From Capronia americana (taxonomy: Eukaryota; Ascomycota; Eurotiomycetes; Chaetothyriales; Herpotrichiellaceae), in assembly GCA_016110215.1 (NCBI GenBank), contig JADWQD010000018.1, positions 558,001 to 622,000 on the forward strand: a stretch of DNA of 64,000 nt. The letters run 5' to 3'. This document shows, piece after piece, positions 21,730 through 34,352 of this stretch. Position 1 is the first letter of the stretch; each line of letters opens with the position of its first letter. Made by a program: the position numbers and the translations under genes. Below the pieces are notes generated by a model, which ran no database searches, was not told the origin of the DNA, and saw only the letters and a list, made by a program, of their open reading frames with translations.

Positions 21730-23664
21730 TGAGAGCGAAGGCCCGATTCAAAGAGTTGGTGACAGCATGGACGTGGTGTGCGAGCAGAATGGGCGAGTGT
21801 GCGATCCACGCGGGAGATATGAATGCGGAGTGGTAACTGGGGAGGTGGGACACCCCTGGATGAAGTGATGCGGCGCAGAAGGTTCCAATGGGACGAGGCG
21901 CATGTAGCCTCAAGGTTCACGAGCGCACTGGAGACAACTTGGTTAATTCGGCTGCAATCAGCAGCCACAGCACGCATACCTAGTCGGGGCCAGAAGCGAG
22001 AACAAATGCAATCCGGGGTAGACTGAGACCAGAAGCGGCCAGTCAAACACTACCAGGCTAGGCAATCTTCCCCGGAATAGCTTGTGGGAGAAGGGGCCCG
22101 TTTCCAAAAGGGGATCTAGCCGCATCATGGCAAATCGATGAGACGAAAAGCCTGCACGGCACGTCTTGACTGCCTGGAGCGACCGAGCAAAGGAAGTTCC
22201 CATGTGCAATTTGGAAAGTCGGGGAGTGGAACAACAAGTCTGCCTGGGAGATCTGAATGGCTTCCACTGTCAGAAAGTTGAGTTACGCGGAACAGCGGCA
22301 GGCGTTGATGGATGAAAGTTAAGTTTCTGCCCCTGAAAAGTGTTCTCGTACATATTGAGTACCAAGCCATCGGTGAATAATGTGTGGATGCGGACCCCAA
22401 ACCGAGGGAGGGGTCTCCCTTGCTAAGACGTTGAGGCAATGACTCGCGATCGACATTGTAGTACGTCTCCGTATTGCTCCGTCCGTTTATATACTCGTGG
22501 ATGCTATTTCGTCCAAGGCCTTGCCTCAAGCCTGTCAGGACTGTTCAAGCTTAGGCCAAGTTCGGTCAAGCATTCTGAAGCAGAACTGAGTCAATTCATG
22601 CACGAAGGGACAGACACACCATTACTCCGTACGCGGCTGGGAAGATCGTCGTTGCGGCATCTTTCCTCCCGATCGACGATTTGCAGTACGAGTAGGAATA
22701 AAATTCGCGACGTCTCCCGCGTCACTAAAATGGGAGATTTCCTTTGAAGCGAGTCGTTGCGACACCAGCCACATGGCAGATCGGAGGACAGGGGTGTTTC
22801 GGTACAAGCCTCCGCCGTGAGCACGGAAATCCAGCCTGACGATGATTAACGGGTTGGTGGGACCCAGAGCGGTGGAAGCGAGCAGGCCATTCTTGTTGCT
22901 TCAGCAGCCAGGCCTCCTGAGAGCAACAGAAGTGATTCCTGGATCAGGGAGGTTCTTTCTTGTCTTTGTGGTTCGTATCGGCAGTCTGCCTGCATCCCCT
23001 AGCTTCTCAACACCACTGCAGGCGACGGCGTCACACTATCACTAGCGGAAGGATTGGCGGCCTAGCCAGCTTCGGTGGCTCTTCAGAGACCCGGTCACCC
23101 GGTATACGAGGGAGGACGCGGTGGTGGAAATGTGACCCGAGGCTCGTACTCGCAGGCTGGGTAGGAAAGCGAGCCTCGGTCACTCAGGGAGGAGTGGGTG
23201 AGGAAATCTCCCGCTGTTGATCAAATCAGCGAGTGAAGTGGATGAGAGGAAAAGCAGGATTGAAGGATTTTGTGGAGGTGGGACATTCCCCATTCCCCAT
23301 TGTGACCTGACCGAAGTTGGTGGGGCGAATGGCTGGGGTTGGCTTTGCCTAGCAGGTCGGCTTGGCCAATTAGGCGAGCAGGAAAAGGTCGCCGAGCCAC
23401 TGGCTTCATTTTCGTCGCGCTAGAGGCACATGCCGTACGTACCGCGGGCGCAGTAATAAGTAAATACGAGGTAGCTGCCCTTTTGAGCCCGACTGTCCGG
23501 GGTTGCACAGCATTCGATCAGGGGTTGAGACAACTACGAAGCACGAACGTTGCTCGAGGCTTTGGACGTTTCATTGCAAAGACGGAAATGACAAAGACTT
23601 TCACTACCTACCTAGGTAGGCACTCTGTACATTGGCCGCCGTCGATTTCCTCGTCATTGTTCCC
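21730..23664. other. 1.9-kb intergenic region, no gene seen
   Basis: Upstream of the rhodopsin-domain gene and downstream of the polymerase gene. Several overlapping frames exist (for example 22439-22747 and 23221-23508), none with recognisable motifs. Confidence 0.5.
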
Positions 23665-26600
23665 TTAATGCACAGGCATCACCACATCAAACGATCCAGT
23701 ACCAATATTTCCTCTCCTTCCCGCCACAATCCTAGCACTCGGCCCGAGCAATGGATCCCGCTCGCCGAACAGCACGGCGTCTTTGAGGAAACCCATGACT
23801 GTCTCGAAGCTCATCTTGGCCAATACACTTCCACCTTCTTTGACTAGACCATGGCGACTGAAAGGCTGGTAGCCGCCGGAATGAGTCATGGCGTCTGCAA
23901 TGAGGTTCAGATGGCGCGTGTCGACGCTGATGCCGTGACCTTTGAAGACCGAGTCGATCTCTTTGATGATAGTAGCACGGGCAGCCTCGACACCATAGTA
24001 TCTGAGCATGTCGTGTACCGAGTTTGTGTAGATTGAGTGAGGGTAAATCTGATCCTGGAAGTCCCGCATAGCAAGAAGGTTCACACCTTCGCTCGTGATG
24101 ACAGGCTCCCTGACTAACTCGTCCAGACCAGTCTCGGGGTTGACTTGCCTGAGTGGCTTGCCGTCAGGGCCGTGGACTTCCTCCATGAACTGTGTGCATA
24201 CGCCGAGGTTGGGAATAGATTGGATGACCGCTGTGTGGGCGCATTTCTCAAGCAGGGGGAGAAGCAGCAGCTTTGGGGTTTTGGAGCTGTAACTGAGGAT
24301 AATGCGGCAGAATTTGCCTTCACCCTTGGCGAAAACGAAGCGTTTGAGATGGGACAGCTTGTCCTTCAGCTGCTTCATTCGGGCTTCGTCTTCCGTGTCG
24401 ACTGCGTCCTCTGCTTCATCGTCCGGGTCGAGCTCCCGTAGGTTCTGGGCATTTTTGAACTTCTTTGTTTTCTTTGTGCCATTCGTCTCGCCTCTTGGCT
24501 CGCTGTCAGTACTGTCGTCGTCGTCCATTTCTTCGTCATTGGACTCGCGCGCAATGGCGTCTTCGTCCTCATCAGGCTCATCGAAGGTGTTTTCTCTTCG
24601 GCGCCTAGCTGCCATGTCCTTCGCATCATCGGGATCTGCGTCCTCATCGATATCATCCTCCCCGCCTTCGTTCTCGGTGGCTCTTGGACGCCTCACTCTG
24701 GCTTCTTCAATGACACCTACAGATGCGCCGACGTCAGGCATGGCCGCGGTAACCTCTGATCGTTCTGCCTCTTTTGCCTTCTTCTTGAATTCCGTCTTGA
24801 TCATCTTCTCCAACAGCGGAAGAAACATCCTTTCGAAGCATCGCTGAACATCATCTCGCTTAATCGCATACTCCTCTTCATACTCCTGGGGATCATACAG
24901 GTCTATGAGAATGTCGAAAATCTTTTCGTGTTCAAAACCCGTACCGCCTCCAGTTCGCTCAGAGACAGACATGTCGCTGATGACATGAGATAGTGGCAAT
25001 CTGCTGATACTCTTGGCAAAACGTTCTCCCTGAGCCTCAGTTAGCTCCTTAATGGGCTTCAGGGTCATGGTTGGAGTCATGATCTTCGGAGACGCGGTCA
25101 TGATGATCTCGCGTAGGCGAGGAATACCAAGAGTAACGTTCTTTGCTGAGTGGCCGGCCAAATGGAAGGTGTTGAGTGTCATCTGTGTGGAAGGCTCTCC
25201 AACGGACTGCGCTGCGACCACTCCAACCGCCTCCCCGGCTTCGACAATCGACCTCATGTATTTTAAATCCATGAGGGTTTGAAAGGTCTTCTTGCTGACA
25301 ATGCCACCGTTGGGGTTCGTCTTCTTGTCTTTGATCAGTTTGTGGGGGTTCTCCTTCACGTATGCACTTAACTCCGTTGCAAAGGACTCGGAAGTACTTC
25401 CAAAATGGCTACCTGGGCTGTACGCAGCTGTTAAGGGGTCTTTGGGCTTGCCTCTTTTCACGGACTTCAGAATGTCCTTCTGCTCCTGTGCCAGGTCTAG
25501 GTCTGGATTTCGAAGCCGAGTGAACGATTCCTCGGCATTGATGAGCGACGCCACGGAGCTGTGATTCTCGGCCAAGAAGGTGAATTCCTTCAAGCTCTTC
25601 TGCTTCGGGACCTCGAGGCCGTCTTCTCCATAGAGGAACTGGATTATGCTGCCGTTTGAACTCTCTCGGACGGACGTGTCGTACTCGGTCCGAAGTCCTT
25701 CGAGACCCTTCACGATGCAACGTTGTAGGTAACCCGACTTGGATGTCTTTACAGCAGTATCGATCAGACCCTCTCTGCCAGACATGGCGTGAAAAAAGTA
25801 CTCTTGAGGCTTGATGCCGGTCAAAAACCGGCCGGAGACATACCCACCAGCAACTGGATCTGTCTCAAATGCTCGGAAAGATGGCAGTGTCTTGCCGCTG
25901 ACCATGACAGGAACTCGTCGACCTTCCAAAACCTGTTGACCTAAATTGCAGGAAATCAAGTTTGCGTTGACGCTGGAACCCTTGGCTCCAGAGATGGTCA
26001 TGGCTTGCATCTGATTCCACGGAAATGGTTTTCGAAGACCGGCTGGCAGGCAAGCTTTGGTGACGGCGTCGGTTATTGTCGTGACTTTAGCCTTGTACAT
26101 CTGATCGAGGCCATTGAGTTGGTCATCATTGCGGAGTACATTTTCGAGTCGGCTCAAGAGCTCCGGATTTTCTTCATCGACTTCCCCGGACTTCAGGGTC
26201 ACATAGTCGGTCGAAACTTCGAGGCCGATTCGCTTGGCTTTGCTGAGTTCCTGCCGTCGTTCGTTGTCACCTTGAGGTGTCAGGTATAGATCATCCATTC
26301 CACAAGTCCAGGCGCGCTCGTTGAGATACCTCGTGAGTAATCGACCCAGTATACTCAACAGTCTGCCTGCAATGATATGGCCATAAAGCTCATGCGTGGA
26401 ATGCACAAGACCTCCGGCACTGGGACCGAGTTGAGACTTATCGAGAATTCCAGAAAGATGCTCACCATCTTTGAAGATAACCACTTGCTCTGTATCGCGA
26501 AAGACTATCGTGTCGCGAGTTACAGTCCACTGTCTTGCATCGTTCGATGTCTTCTCGCCCCATGAGTCTGAGGACGTAGACGACTTACTCGTCAGATTGA

Positions 26601-28976
26601 GACCTCGAAATCTTTCCGGGACAATATTCTTCAAAACCGTTGTAATCACCTGCTTCCCACTCCAGAGCATTTTCGGTTTCAAGATTGCTGGCGGTATCAT
26701 CTGAATCTTTTCGAATATAGTGTTGTAGTCTTCCGGCCTGATGCAGTTGTAGAGCAGTTGCTGATACTGATCCCGGTCAAAGAACACGTCCCGACTTGTG
26801 AATTGAACACCCATGGAGATATGGTCCTGGATTAAACCACGCAAAGGCTTGCCAGCGGTGGCGGAGAGATACTGATGGTCCGTATCAGCGATTTGGAGAG
26901 CTTCCGTCCGCGCGAGCTCGTTTTGTGGAAAGTGCATGTTCATCTCGTCACCATCGAAGTCGGCATTGTACGTGTTGCAGTTCGCGTAGTGCATTCGAAT
27001 GGTTTTCTGGTTGTGCAAAACGCGTGCACGATGACCCATCATCGAGGGCTTATGTAGTGTGGGCTGACGATTCATGACAACCACATCCCCTGTTTGAAGA
27101 TGCCGATACACCTTTTTGCCGTTCTCACCCTTGGCGCCGGGGGCGGTTGAAGTCATCAACTGCTTTGCCAGGGCCTTTCTTTGCTCGAGCGTTTTGCGCT
27201 TCAAACTGAGAACCATGCCATTCTCGTTTTCGATGGCTGCCGCTCCCGGGTACTTTTCCATACCATTGATGACCGCTCTGCTCATTTGTTCGTAATTGTG
27301 GCTGGTCACGGGTTCCGGATAAGTGAGCTTCTTCGCGAACACCATTGGAACGCCAATCTCATTGGTTTCAATGTTCGGATCAGGCGATATCACACTGCGA
27401 GCAGCGAAATTGACTCGCTTCCCCATCATATGCATTCGAAAAAGGCCTTCCTTCTTCTCCAGAACCTGTTTGATGCCCTGGTCGGTTGGCCTGCCGGATG
27501 CCGGTGCCGGAGAATCGATAAGTGCGTTCACTGTTTCTTGTAGAACAATTGCCGCCTGGAGACTTTCATTCAAGGTCCTAGGCCTAGCATGGGGGTCAGT
27601 CTTGGCTCGTCTCGACTCGCGCGAGATCCGGCGGACATCGTTGGCGGCTTTGATGATTTTGTTCAGGACTGCGTTGAGTTGATTCTCGAGCATTTGATTC
27701 GGCCCTTGTCTGGCTAGCGGACGATATCGATTCGGCGGTACGAGAACTGCGGTGATGAAGAACATATCTGGAGACACTCGCGCAAGCTTCCGACCAGGCT
27801 GGGACCCATACAGCAAGCTGAGAACCTCCTGCTCACGGTTGAAGAGCAGAGTTAGCGCGGCGTGAACCTCGGCGGTCGTCATGTACGTCTGCATATCATC
27901 TTCTTGGTCTCCGGCGGCGACATTCTGCGAATGGGCCGCTGTCTCCAATGCGTTGCGCATGGCGATTTCGTCCTCAGCACCGTGGAAGTCGGTCTCTTCT
28001 GCTTCCTCGCCATCCTGCATCTCCACGTCGTCATCGTGCACCCCGTTTGTTCCATTGAGCATTGGGGGCTTTTTTACCTCCTCCTGTTGCTGCTGTTCAG
28101 CTTTGAGGAAGAGGAGAGGGTTGGGAGCTTTCCGTCCCATGACGGACATGGCCTCTTTTTGCTTCTTCGCGAGTGGCATCCGGAAAATCTTCACGCTTCT
28201 GTCCTTTCTGTAGGTGATGTTGGCACCGCCGCACCTGGCGCATTTCTTCAAGTTCGGCACCTCCTTCATAAACGCCGTAATGACCTCCTTGCGGGCTGCG
28301 ATGGCAACAGGGTTTCGAATAAGGGCTTGCGGGTCGATTAAGCCTTTTCGTTTTGCCCTTCTTATCGCCTTGGCCGTCAACTCCGATCTTCGTTCTATGA
28401 AATCGTGGATCTCTTCTAATGGCTCGTGTTCCAAGATTTGTTCCACAATATCGTCGGGGTGGTCGGTCTTTCTCGGTGTCTTAGGCAGCCCACCCCGAAG
28501 ACGAATATCCCGAATTTTGTGGTATTCATCGACGAGGCCAAGCTCCAGCAACCGCAGGAAGCACACTGTCTGGTTGATGATGTTTTCGGGCGCCTTGAAA
28601 TGATGGCAGTAGGCGCACTTGGCACGTAGGAGACGCAAGGTAGAGTCGATGTATTGTTGGTGGTAACAAGTGACAGGCAGCTCAATGTGACCGCAATGCC
28701 CGGTGCAGTGGATCGCATTCATGCGACATGTCGAGCAACTGTAGGTGTCAGTCCCAGTTCCGCACCGAGAATATAAGGGACTCACTTCGCATCCAACGCT
28801 TGAATCGCGCCCAATGCCGGATCATGAAGACCTCCTGGTATAGGGCCAAACATGGAATCTAATGCCGGAGTCACATGGATGCGCTTGACTGAGATCTTTC
28901 GGACTTCGTCTGACTGAAGTCGGGAAAAGGCCAGGCCGCCGGTGGCCGAGGCAATTGGTTTGACATATCCTGCCAT
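23665..28976 (-). CDS. RPA190: DNA-directed RNA polymerase I largest subunit (A190/RPA1)
   Basis: Two exons: 28976-28786 and 28738-23665, with a 47-nt intron; 1754 residues. It forms the catalytic half of RNA polymerase I, which transcribes 35S rDNA in the nucleolus. The N-terminal EVRKISVKRIHV and TPGG-like IPGGLHDPALGA precede the clamp zinc motif CSTCRMNAIHCTGHCGH (residues 65-81), whose first Cys appears only after splicing. A second CARCGG zinc pair follows near residue 200. The active site is YNADFDGDEMNMHFPQ, around residue 655, whose Asp residues hold the catalytic magnesium. The bridge-helix and trigger-loop region follows (GYVSGRFLTGIKPQEYFFH, SGREGLIDTAVKTSKSGY). VVAAQSVGEPSTQMTLNTFH and a long acidic Asp/Glu insert before the C-terminal jaw match Pol I rather than Pol II or III. 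There is no C-terminal heptad tail. Confidence 0.97.
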
Positions 28977-29606
28977 TGCGCATCAATGCCATGACCCAGT
29001 GGCAGGACGAAGAGACGGCGCGGATGTCGAGAAACAAGAGTTGCAACTCTCGTGGTTTCTCGAAGAATTGCTGCTGCGGGGACCACAGCAACTTTTTTTT
29101 GCGACAAATATTTTGGACCGAGTCAAGGGCAAAGCTGTTGGAGTTGCATCCGACTCAGGCGACTCCTGGTTGGCGGAATGTGATCCCCCGGAATCCAATT
29201 GGCCGGTACCTGGGTGAAGCAAGCAGCACAAAGCGCACCTTGCTACGGCGAGCCTTATAGTACCACTTAGACTGAATACTTCGGGCTTTCATCCTTCGTC
29301 CACTGCCCTTCCACTCTCATGTGCATTGACAAGCTTCTCTCAGCACCGCATGCCTTGGCCTGCGCTGGCGCTAATCACCTGGGACGCCTGGTCTTGGATT
29401 TTGGCGGAGTAGAATATCTACAGTACTCCGCACCGTCGAAGGCGAATACGGCGCGCTTATCCGAAGCAGCCTTTCCGTTTCAGGAATTCTTGCTGCCTGA
29501 GCCCCTTATATTCAGAATATTCTACAATGCTCATTTGCGATGCCCACAGGGTTTCATGATACTATGTTAAAATGAACCTTACAGAAATATATGTAACAAG
29601 AACAAC
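28977..29606. promoter_or_regulatory. divergent intergenic region
   Basis: Lies between the starts of the polymerase gene (minus) and a small membrane-protein gene (plus). Both promoters should be here; no specific element was assigned. Confidence 0.4.
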
Positions 29607-30139
29607 ATGATCAGCATTAATTTCTCCTGGAAGGATGCCCCAACAAGTCGCATCGTCCATCTAATCCAAGTCGCGCTTCAATTCCTCGCCGCTATCATTG
29701 TGATCGGCCTCAACGCCTCAGATATCGAAGCCGGTCCCACAAATACCGGGGTATCAGTAAGTGCCCCGAAGCTGATCGCGGCACTGGGGCGGCGCCTGAC
29801 TCGGTACGTCAACAGGTCTATGCCATCGTCATCGGCACCTTGTCAACAGTGACAACCGTCCTCTTTGCACTCGACATATTTTACCCATTCCCAAGTCGTC
29901 TGTGGCTGCTCTGGGTCCTGTTCTGGCAATGGGTCTTGACATTCGCTTGGCTTGGTGTGACAGCCGCCTTTGGGAAGCGATATTTCAACAACCACTCGAC
30001 TCGCATCCAAGTTGCTGCTGGGTTCAATGTTGCCAATCTGCTCCTATGGTTGTTGGGCTCTGTATTCGGCACCATATTGATGTGTTGCAGGAGGAAACTC
30101 GGCGGGAAGAGGCCGCCAGACGACGTTGAGCTGAAATGA
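29607..30139 (+). CDS. small four-helix membrane protein, MARVEL-like
   Basis: Two exons, 29607-29756 and 29816-30139, with a 59-nt phase-0 intron (GTAAGT, branch CTGAC, CAACAG); 157 residues. Four hydrophobic helices: VHLIQVALQFLAAIIVIGL; VYAIVIGTLSTVTTVLFALDI, which is formed right after the splice; LWLLWVLFWQWVLTFAWLGV; and VAAGFNVANLLLWLLGSVFG. A short basic cytosolic tail follows (CCRRKLGGKRPPDDVELK). Size and topology match fungal MARVEL-domain proteins, which associate with membrane compartments, but no diagnostic motif fixes the family. Neighbours give no clue to its role. Confidence 0.75.
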
Positions 30140-31001
30140 TGAACGCACCTAAGCTGGCAACTCGCAGAACACCGCGCCCGATAACCCAACTTCTATCTCT
30201 GCAGCGGCTACACCCTGACCACTCAGAGCGATCAAGTGCAAGTCCTGTCTAGAAAGCGGGCAAGCGTGGCTCTTCGTCCGAGTGATAATCATGATAATAA
30301 TACACATGCCCGTCATTATAAATCGAAACGAATCATTGTCATCGTCTTCCTTGCGGCCTCGATCAAACTCTCACTTTCCTCACCATTTTTTCTTTTGGCG
30401 GTCGCAGGACTTTAATGTTGACTACCTGGGTCAGCTCCAAAGCAGAGCGTCTGAAAATTGGGATGACCACAACTGCTTCTCTTCAGGAACAACTACTGGA
30501 CAGGACACTCAGAAGAGGAAGAATTCTCACAGAGAAGAAGACCCCATGACCCATGTTGGATGTCGATTGCAATCTTGACAAAGGAGTAGGTTCTCTAAAA
30601 AGATCCGAATATGTCCTCCGTACGCTTCGGTGCTCTCACAATGAACCGTTTAGGATACTTTCGCACCAAGTCTAACGCGGCCACATTTAGTGCGGTGAAG
30701 GAAGCTGACCCGCGACGCATTGAACCTGAGTGAAGGAGCGCAGAGTCGAAGTGTGGCGCATGGTGGTGTCACTCGGTAAGGCGTCCCGTGCTGTTCGGCG
30801 GGCATGGATCCGACAAGATTATGCGATTCTGAGCGCACCGATTGGTAAATGCCTAACGCTCCAGATAATCGACCAACTTTCCGCTAGCTACCTGAGATCA
30901 TTCAGGTTCCAAGAGGAGACACTGTCTTGTCGCTGAAGAAGGTATTAATTACTACAGAGCATTGCCCGGGTTGGTTTCTGTAGTAGCTTTACCTGAGAAG
31001 T
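30140..31001. other. intergenic, no gene seen
   Basis: Contains an AT-rich ATAAT/CATGATAAT patch near 30285 and otherwise only short random frames. Confidence 0.5.
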
Positions 31002-32740
31002 ATGGACTGGAAAGAGTACACTTTCGGGGCTATGTACAGTCACCCTCTTCTGCTGGTATCGCTATTTCTATTCGCATACCTAGCAGCTCTATCACTCTAC
31101 CGTCTCTACTTCAGCCCACTCTCGAAGTTTCCAGGTCCCAAGCTTGCCGGTAGGGAGGCCTTTTTCAATGTCGCGGCACTGACGTCCCGACTCCGCTGAC
31201 TCTTAGCAATCAGCCCTCTCGTCTTGGTACGCGGGCTATCATGATCTGGTACGTGGGGGGAAATATGTCTGGGTTGTTGAAGAAATGCATCGCAAATACG
31301 GTATGTATACGCAGCAGCAGCAGTGCGCCGTCCACCATGATTGACACGCGCGCAACAGGGCCAGTGGTTCGTGTAAGACCCGATGCTCTACACTTCAATG
31401 ACCCAAGCTTCATCGACGAGATCTACGCGCAGTCCCCGAAACGTCGGCGCGAGCGCTATAAGACGGTTGTGCAGAATATACAAGCTCCCGGGTCTATGCT
31501 GGCCACGACTGACCACGACTTTCACCGCAAACGGCGCTCGGTTCTCAATCCGTATTTCTCGCAACAAAATGTCCGCCGCTTGGAACCTGTCATCAACGAC
31601 ACTCTGGCCGCACTCTTGCATCGCATGGACGGTTGGGGCACAACTGGCATGCCCATTCAAATGAGTGTTGCCTTTCGAGGCGCGACCAAGGACATCATCC
31701 AGGCTTACGCGTTCGGAGAGGGCAAGAAATGCCTGGACATGGAGGATTGCAATGCTGCCTTCTTTGACATCATGACGCCCCAGAGGGTTTGTCACCTCGG
31801 CACTTACGTGTTCTGGTTGGCGTACATCATGGCGAACCTACCGCCATCTATCACGATATCCCTTATTCCGAGAGTTGCTCTCTTCGCAAGGTTCGTGGAG
31901 GTAGGACTTTTCATACCCCTGGTTTAGGCAGACCGACTGACTTCGCCCAAGGGCCTCGCAGATCAAATTGAGCACATCAAGGCTGCAAAGGAACTTTCTG
32001 AGGGTCGAACTATTTTCCACGAAATCATAAGAAGCGATATTCCCGAATCGGAGAAGCGAACCCAGCGACTTACAGACGAAGCCATGGTACTCGTGGTTGC
32101 TGGATCGGAAACCACTGCATCAACACTCGCCGCCATCATGTATCATTTGCTCGCGGACCCAGGACTTCTGGACAGATTGAAAGTTGAGCTGGAAGCTGCC
32201 ATGCCCGACCCGAAGCAGCTACCGGTCGCGTCGAAGCTGGACGGCCTTCCATTTTTGAACGCCGTCATCCAGGAAGCAATTCGTCTCTACCCGGGAGCCA
32301 CCCACCGGCAAGATCGCACTTGTCCGGATGAAGACCTGTTCTACGAGTCTCCTGACGGTCGGGCATATGTGATACCAAAAGGAACGGCTATCGGAATGAC
32401 AGCGCCGATAATCAACCGCCACCCGGACCTCTACGAGCGCCCCAATGAGTTCCTCCCCGATCGATACATCAAAAACCCCGAGTTGAAGAAGTATAACATG
32501 TCGTTCTCGAAGGGTGGGAGACAATGCATCGGCATCAACCTGGCTTACCAGGAACTCCAGACCCTCACGGCCGGGATCTTCCGCCGTTATAGTCTCTATG
32601 ACCCAGGTAAAGGGGAGCAGGATGGACCGACACTGGAGCTGTTCGAGACCAAACGAGAAGACATCTCCATGGATGGAGACTATGTCACGCCTGCACCGTA
32701 CGAGGGCAGTCACGGGCTTCGAGTGCGTATCCGTCATTGA
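31002..32740 (+). CDS. cytochrome P450 monooxygenase
   Basis: Four exons: 31002-31149, 31214-31300, 31359-31900, 31952-32740; introns of 64, 58 and 51 nt; 521 residues. An N-terminal anchor (HPLLLVSLFLFAYLAALSLY) and FPGPKLA hinge show an ER-membrane microsomal P450. Splicing produces the familiar fungal KLAALSSWYAGYHDL and EEMHRKYGPVVRVRPD. The I-helix oxygen motif is VVAGSETTAST and the K-helix ExxR is EAIRLYP. The heme loop is FSKGGRQCIGINLA, with the Cys thiolate near residue 450. It uses O2 and electrons from a P450 reductase to hydroxylate an unknown substrate. The last intron is best placed with acceptor GCCCAAG, which keeps phase 0. Nearby NmrA-like, Zn2Cys6 and sulfotransferase-fold genes suggest secondary or detoxifying metabolism, an inference. 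Confidence 0.95.
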
Positions 32741-34352
32741 AATCGGGCGGGACGGACGCGTGGTTTCGGTAACGAGTTGGTCTAGGTCGGTACTCCATAT
32801 AGGCACAATTTGGCGAGACATTACGTCTTGGGCCTAAGCTCGACGTTAGGGCAGGGAGTCACCGTTGGTATTTTCAAGCGAGTCGCAGAGGCCAACTCTC
32901 CTTTCTTGACAGGAACCGACAGGGTGGGTCAACACCGAACCCCCCTCGACACTCACCCGACCCTAGAAAGAAGAAAGATGTTATGGTCCCCCGACGCGCG
33001 TCGGAGGGGGGAGAGCAGAATCCAGAGCCAGCATGTCCCAATCTCCGGGCCGCTTACGGGACCCTCTTCCGCGTAGCGATTGATTGATTATGCTCTCCTG
33101 ATGAATGTCCCGCTGCTACAAGATTGCCGCAACCCTCCCTTCTTCGTGTTGTCTCTTCCCGGTTGTGTCCTTCAACCCCTCTCTTTATGAGATATTTCTC
33201 GGTTCCTTTCGCTTTTCTATTCCAACGTTCGTTGTACGTTCCTCGGGTCGCTGTGATGCATGCATCCGCATACGTCCTGCCCATTTTGACCTCGTGGACT
33301 GCGCTGACTGCTGCTCCCCATCCATGTAGAGCAGGATCATGTTCACCACAATGAACCGGGCCATTCAGTTCCCTCGGCTCCATCTCACCCGGAAGGCACA
33401 ACCACACAATGATATACGAAGAATGGCTACAAGTGTTGGGTTCTGGAATACTGCTACCAGCTGGACCACCCGATATCAACCCTGTACAATCAGTCTCATG
33501 TTGACTGCCACCACTACCTTAACGCCAGCTCCGAGCACATTCACGGTCACCGTCACCAACACCGTCACCACAACGGGGCCAACCTCATTCTCCACCGCAA
33601 GCCAGACCACGACGGTCACTGGCACGATCGAGACAACATACCAATTGTGGTGCATTATGCGGGGTGACTTTATTGCTATTTCGTGACGGCCGCATGAAAA
33701 GCGCCGTAGCTAGCCGGAGGCATAATACGGAGTATGGAGGACCTGTAAAGCCTTTAAATAACAGATGCTATATAACCACTTCTAGGCCTTCCACATTGTT
33801 AGGCCTTTGGCAGCAACGCATCCACGACCTATACTACAGAACCTGTATTTATTCATTCGACAGTCAGACCTCCGTCACTCTTTTCCCTCTTACACAGCAT
33901 TACATTCCACCACAGCATACAAATACGTCAAAAACGCGGTCCCTCGGCGGTCCCTCAGCTTGGCATACCAAGGATATCCGTTACCCCCTGTGTCCCTCTC
34001 CCCCCCCTACGCGACTAAAACCCTGAAAACGAATACGATACGTATCCCGGACTAGAGACTTTCCCTCAGGAATACGTACGTATACGTAGTTAAATTCAAC
34101 AGGATATGACGACATAGCTCGATTTTGTTTCTTTCCCTCCCCAAGCACGTAGGTATCGCCCAAAGGAAACAGCCGAGATGTTCCCTTTGTATTATCCTAT
34201 GATCCTATGCATCTTTACTGATTATCCTACTAGTATTGCACCATCAGTGATCCGTGTTCGCTGTGCAGTATTATCCTAGTATATGCTCGGCCGGGCAACT
34301 TAGTGCATCTAATCAAGCGCCATAACAACAAGTGTGTTTGAGACTGTGCGAT
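32741..34352. other. 1.6-kb intergenic region
   Basis: A Thr-rich frame at 33339-33686 (TVTVTNTVTTTG) comes from a low-complexity ACC/GTCACC tract near 33530-33620 and is probably not a gene. AT-rich from about 33700 on. No other features. Confidence 0.45.

Noticed and set aside
33339..33686. Thr-rich frame that could be a small secreted or cell-wall protein
   Set aside because: No signal peptide. Composition stems from a short ACC/GTCACC-rich tract.
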